A stretch of DNA of 14,911 bases, taken from Trebonia sp036276115. GTDB lineage: Bacteria > Actinomycetota > Actinomycetes > Streptosporangiales > Streptosporangiaceae. The stretch is taken from the NCBI GenBank assembly GCA_036276115.1, contig DATBEM010000164.1:1-14911 (forward strand). Direction: 5' to 3'. The notes below the pieces were generated by a model. It made no database searches. It was not told the origin of the DNA and saw nothing but the letters and a program-made list of their open reading frames with translations. This document shows positions 12,536 to 14,911 of this stretch, in pieces; the first letter of the stretch is position 1; every line of letters starts with the position of its first letter. The position numbers were made by a program, and so were the translations under genes.

Positions 12536-14383
12536 TCACGAGTACAGGGCGTCGATCTCGCGGGCGTAGCGCTCGACGATCACCCGGCGGCGCTTCTTCA
12601 TCGTGGGAGTCAGCTCGCCGGTCGCCGGGGTCCACTCGCCGGGCAAGACGGCGTGCCGGCGGACCTGCTCGACCCGGGCCAGGTGGGAGTTGGCCTCCTC
12701 GACTCCCCGGGCGACCTCGGCCAGCACCTCCGGGTGCCCGGCCAGGCCGGGGGCCGAGGCGGTGCCGACCGGGGTGGCGCCGTCCGGGCCGGCGCTGGCC
12801 GGGGCGATGTCAATGCCGCGGGCCGCCGCCCAGTCCCGGGCCGCCTCGGCGTCGAGGACGAGCAGCGCGGTCACGTAGTTGCGGCGGTCGCCGATCGCGC
12901 ACGCCTGCCCGATCAGCGGGTGGCGCTGGAGCTCGTACTCCACCAGGGCCGGGGAGATGTTCTTGCCCCCGGAGGTGATGATCAGCTCCTTCTTGCGGTC
13001 GGTGATCCGCAGGTAGCCGGCGTCGTCCATCGTCCCGATGTCGCCGGTGTGCAGCCAGCCGCCGGCGTCCAGGGTCTCCCGGGTCCGCTCCTCGTCCTTG
13101 TAGTAGCCGGCCATGACGAGCGGGCCGCGGATGAGCACCTCCCCGTCGCCGGCGATGCGGGCCTCCATGCCCGGCAGCAGCGTGCCGACGGTGCCGACGA
13201 CGGCCCGGTCGGGCGAGGAGATGGTGGCGGCGTTGGACAGCTCCGTCATCCCCCAGCCCTCGGTCAGCGGCAGGCCCAGCGCGCGGAAGAACGCGATGAT
13301 CGCCGGGTCGAGCGGGGCTGACCCGCTCGTCGCCAGGCGGCAGTCGTCCAGCCCGGCCCGGGCGAGGACCGCCGTCTTGATCTCGGCCGGCAAGGGGGCC
13401 ACGGTCTCGGCGGTAGCGCCGGGCAGGCCGAGCTGGGCCAGGCCAAGGCCGATCGCGGTGTGCAGCTTCTCCCAGACGCGGGGGATGCCGAAGAACATCG
13501 TGGGCCGGGCGTCGGCCGCCGTCTCGAACACCCGCAGCTGGTCAGGGCAGTAGAACAGCGTCGTCGGGTGGGCCATTGACCCCCAGTGGTCCACGCTGCG
13601 GCCGGTCACGTGCGCCATCGGCAGGTAGGACACGATGCGGGTGACGCCGTCGGCCGAGGCCCGGCGCTCGGCCGGCATCACCCGGGCGGCCGACACCTGG
13701 TAGCCGCGGGCGTTGCGGTGGGTGATCATGACGCCCTTGGGCTGCCCGGTCGTGCCGGAGGTGTAGATCAAGGTCGCCAGGTCGCCCGGCCCGACCTGGC
13801 GCCAGGTCGCGTCGAAGCGGCCGGGGTCGCGCTCGGCGACCGCCCGGCCCGCGTCCAGCAGGGCGGACCAGCTGAGCACGCCCTCGCCGGCCGGCTCGCC
13901 CTCGATGAGGATCACCCGGCGCAGCCTCGGCAGCTGGTCGCGGACGCTGAGCAGCCGCTCAAGGTAACTGGCGTCGCCGACGATCGCGACCGTCGCCTCG
14001 CAGTGCCCGGCGATGTAGGCCGCCTGCTCGGGCGCGAGGGTGTTGTACAGGAACACCGGGACGCCGCGGGCGTGCATGACGGCGTAGTCGGCGATGGTGG
14101 CCTCGGACCGGTTGCCGGACCAGATCACCGCGAAGTCGCCCGGCGCCAGCCCGGCCTCGGCCAGCCCCAGGGCGGCGTCCCGCACCCGCTCGCGGGCCTG
14201 CTCGTAGGTCAGCACGCGGGCAGTGCCGTCGGGCTCGCGCCACTGGTGCTCCGCCGTGCCCGCGTGCTCGATGGCGGTCTGCTCGTAGGCCGTCAGCAGG
14301 GTCGAGTCGCCCGCCTCGGCCAAGACGGCGGCCCGCTCGGCCGCCACGTCGGCAGGGATGCCCTGCCACTCCGTCGTGGTCAT
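12536..14383 (-). CDS. Long-chain fatty acyl-CoA ligase (AMP-binding, FadD15-like)
   Basis: A 615-residue ANL-superfamily enzyme that activates fatty acids to acyl-AMP and then acyl-CoA. Motifs are intact: phosphate loop YTSGTTGQPKG at 207-217, GWGMTE at 376-381, TGDIG, and DRKKELIITSGGKNISP, the hinge typical of the long-chain acyl-CoA synthetase branch that includes mycobacterial FadD15. The C-terminal catalytic lysine lies in TPTMKKRR (about 596). An Ala/Gly/Pro-rich insertion near 535-555 (GPDGATPVGTASAPG) lengthens the C-terminal domain. There is no membrane segment. ATG 14383 is preceded at 7 nt by CAAAAT, a weak -10; ATG 14392 is an equally possible start giving three more residues. 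No strong Shine-Dalgarno is seen at either. It is followed by cysS on the same strand. Confidence 0.9.
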   Translation of the reverse strand: MTTTEWQGIPADVAAERAAVLAEAGDSTLLTAYEQTAIEHAGTAEHQWREPDGTARVLTYEQARERVRDAALGLAEAGLAPGDFAVIWSGNRSEATIADYAVMHARGVPVFLYNTLAPEQAAYIAGHCEATVAIVGDASYLERLLSVRDQLPRLRRVILIEGEPAGEGVLSWSALLDAGRAVAERDPGRFDATWRQVGPGDLATLIYTSGTTGQPKGVMITHRNARGYQVSAARVMPAERRASADGVTRIVSYLPMAHVTGRSVDHWGSMAHPTTLFYCPDQLRVFETAADARPTMFFGIPRVWEKLHTAIGLGLAQLGLPGATAETVAPLPAEIKTAVLARAGLDDCRLATSGSAPLDPAIIAFFRALGLPLTEGWGMTELSNAATISSPDRAVVGTVGTLLPGMEARIAGDGEVLIRGPLVMAGYYKDEERTRETLDAGGWLHTGDIGTMDDAGYLRITDRKKELIITSGGKNISPALVEYELQRHPLIGQACAIGDRRNYVTALLVLDAEAARDWAAARGIDIAPASAGPDGATPVGTASAPGLAGHPEVLAEVARGVEEANSHLARVEQVRRHAVLPGEWTPATGELTPTMKKRRRVIVERYAREIDALYS

Positions 14384-14420
14384 GCCGCCCATTTTGGCCC
14401 CAATGCGGCCTTAAGAACAG

Positions 14421-14447
14421 CCTTGCCGCGCCCCGGTGGCGGCAAGG
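14421..14447 (-). terminator. Strong 9-bp hairpin upstream of the acyl-CoA ligase gene
   Basis: CCTTGCCGC and GCGGCAAGG pair perfectly (9 bp, nine-base loop). On the minus strand the stem is followed by CTGTTCTTAA, a T-rich tail rare in this DNA. It would terminate transcription entering the ligase gene from upstream, or act as an attenuator if the promoter lies beyond it. Confidence 0.45.
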
Positions 14448-14764
14448 CCGTGACGGCCGGCCACGGGCTGGGGGCAGGTTGAGCGGCGCGAGCGTATTCC
14501 CCGGTAACGCCCGCGCCGCCCAGGCCCCCCTGCCGGCCTGCCCTGGAGGAGACCAGGCCGGCATCCCCTGTCACTGGGAAAGAGGGCTCCAGGCCGGTCC
14601 AGATACAAGTAATGATGGAACTACTTTCCGCAACCAGGCCGACCGTGCGGTCCCAGGGCGATGACGAGGGACGATGCGCCGCGGGCGACCGTCGCGGCCC
14701 GGCCAATAGGGACGAGTCCGTGCGATGATTAACCCCCGAACGGGCGTGGCGAGGGGGCCGGGGC
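14448..14764. other. Gene-poor region with a second hairpin
   Basis: No convincing coding sequence: the short frames present show no domain and no coding bias. A 10-bp inverted repeat (TGCCGGCCTG / CAGGCCGGCA, 14531-14540 and 14554-14563, 13-nt loop) stands out. A somewhat AT-richer patch with no clear -35/-10 pair lies near 14602-14635. Confidence 0.5.
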
Positions 14765-14776
14765 ATGTGGCGCGCT

Positions 14777-14911
14777 CGGCTACTGGACCGAGGACGACCT
14801 GCCGTTCTACCACGCCCTGGCGCGGACGTTCCCGCTGGCCGACCGCTGGTTCTGCTCGTGCCTGGGGCCGACGTTCCCCAACCGGCGGTTCCTCATCGCC
14901 GGCACCGCCCA
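14777..14911 (+). pseudogene. Phosphoesterase/phospholipase C-family fragment, N-terminus missing, cut by the window end
   Basis: The frame from 14777 reads GYWTEDDLPFYHALARTFPL and continues ADRWFCSCLGPTFPNRRFLI, the well-conserved interior of the phosphoesterase (PLC/AcpA, PF04185) family, which hydrolyses phosphodiesters or phosphomonoesters and is often secreted. In intact relatives this block follows roughly 100 or more residues carrying the first metal-binding motif. Here the same frame reaches a TGA at 14726-14728 with no ATG or GTG in between, so the N-terminal part is absent. Either the gene is 5'-truncated or its beginning is in another frame. The 3' part lies outside the window. 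Confidence 0.6.

Noticed and set aside
14541..14590. GGAGGAGACC followed by CACTGGGAA as a cobalamin riboswitch
   Set aside because: The motifs occur in the wrong order for a cobalamin aptamer, and the other conserved boxes are missing. The GAGACC falls in the loop of a simple hairpin.
14479..14664. Small plus-strand frame of 61 codons
   Set aside because: No ribosome binding site, domain or codon bias. It overlaps the 10-bp hairpin.
1..14911. CRISPR arrays, transposase genes, tRNA or rRNA genes
   Set aside because: No spaced direct repeats, transposase motifs, cloverleaf or rRNA sequence recognised. The only tandem repeats are the two coding minisatellites.

Overview
The window is very GC-rich DNA with strong third-codon GC, densely packed genes on both strands, several start codons placed 4-9 bases after a TAnnnT -10 box (leaderless or nearly so), and families typical of Actinobacteria: a DUF3516 helicase, a TIGR03704-type PrmC relative, an AlkZ-like winged-helix protein and a kinase fused to a cyclase-like domain. 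I read it as a chromosomal segment of a high-GC actinomycete. No genus can be assigned from the sequence alone.

Left part (1-1816). A GDT1/UPF0016 membrane transporter, probably an Mn2+ exporter, lies on the minus strand. Its leader of about 300 nt begins with a yybP-ykoY (manganese) riboswitch signature placed right at a predicted transcription start. Behind it, also on the minus strand, is a Crp/Fnr-family regulator with a GC-rich hairpin after its stop. A 123-bp divergent region then separates it from the next gene.

Centre left (1817-5902). A plus-strand gene encodes a class III cyclase-like domain fused to a degraded Ser/Thr kinase domain (pseudokinase). A leaderless, atypical long glutamyl-tRNA synthetase follows 9 bp later, with its -10 box overlapping the kinase stop codon. 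Facing it is a decayed ricin-type lectin remnant. An AT-richer stretch then carries a recognisable sigma70-type promoter for the next gene.

Centre (5903-11037). A Ski2-like DUF3516 helicase ends at a small terminator-like hairpin. A PrmC-like N5-glutamine methyltransferase relative follows, then a possible 41-codon leader ORF overlapping (ATGA) the start of an AlkZ-like winged-helix protein, which carries an in-frame 15-bp tandem repeat.

Right part (11043-14911). On the minus strand are an atypical cysteinyl-tRNA synthetase and, upstream of it, a long-chain fatty acyl-CoA ligase. The synthetase has its own leaderless promoter in the 20-bp gap. A 384-bp gene-poor stretch with two strong hairpins follows, and the window ends inside a phosphoesterase/phospholipase C-family fragment with no visible N-terminus.

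Working together: the most suggestive arrangement is a cyclic-nucleotide-type regulator (Crp/Fnr) divergent from a cyclase-like/pseudokinase fusion, followed at once by a non-standard GluRS. A second non-standard aminoacyl-tRNA synthetase (CysRS) lies about 6 kb away. The functional links are inference; the domain architecture, promoter positions and residue losses are read from the sequence.
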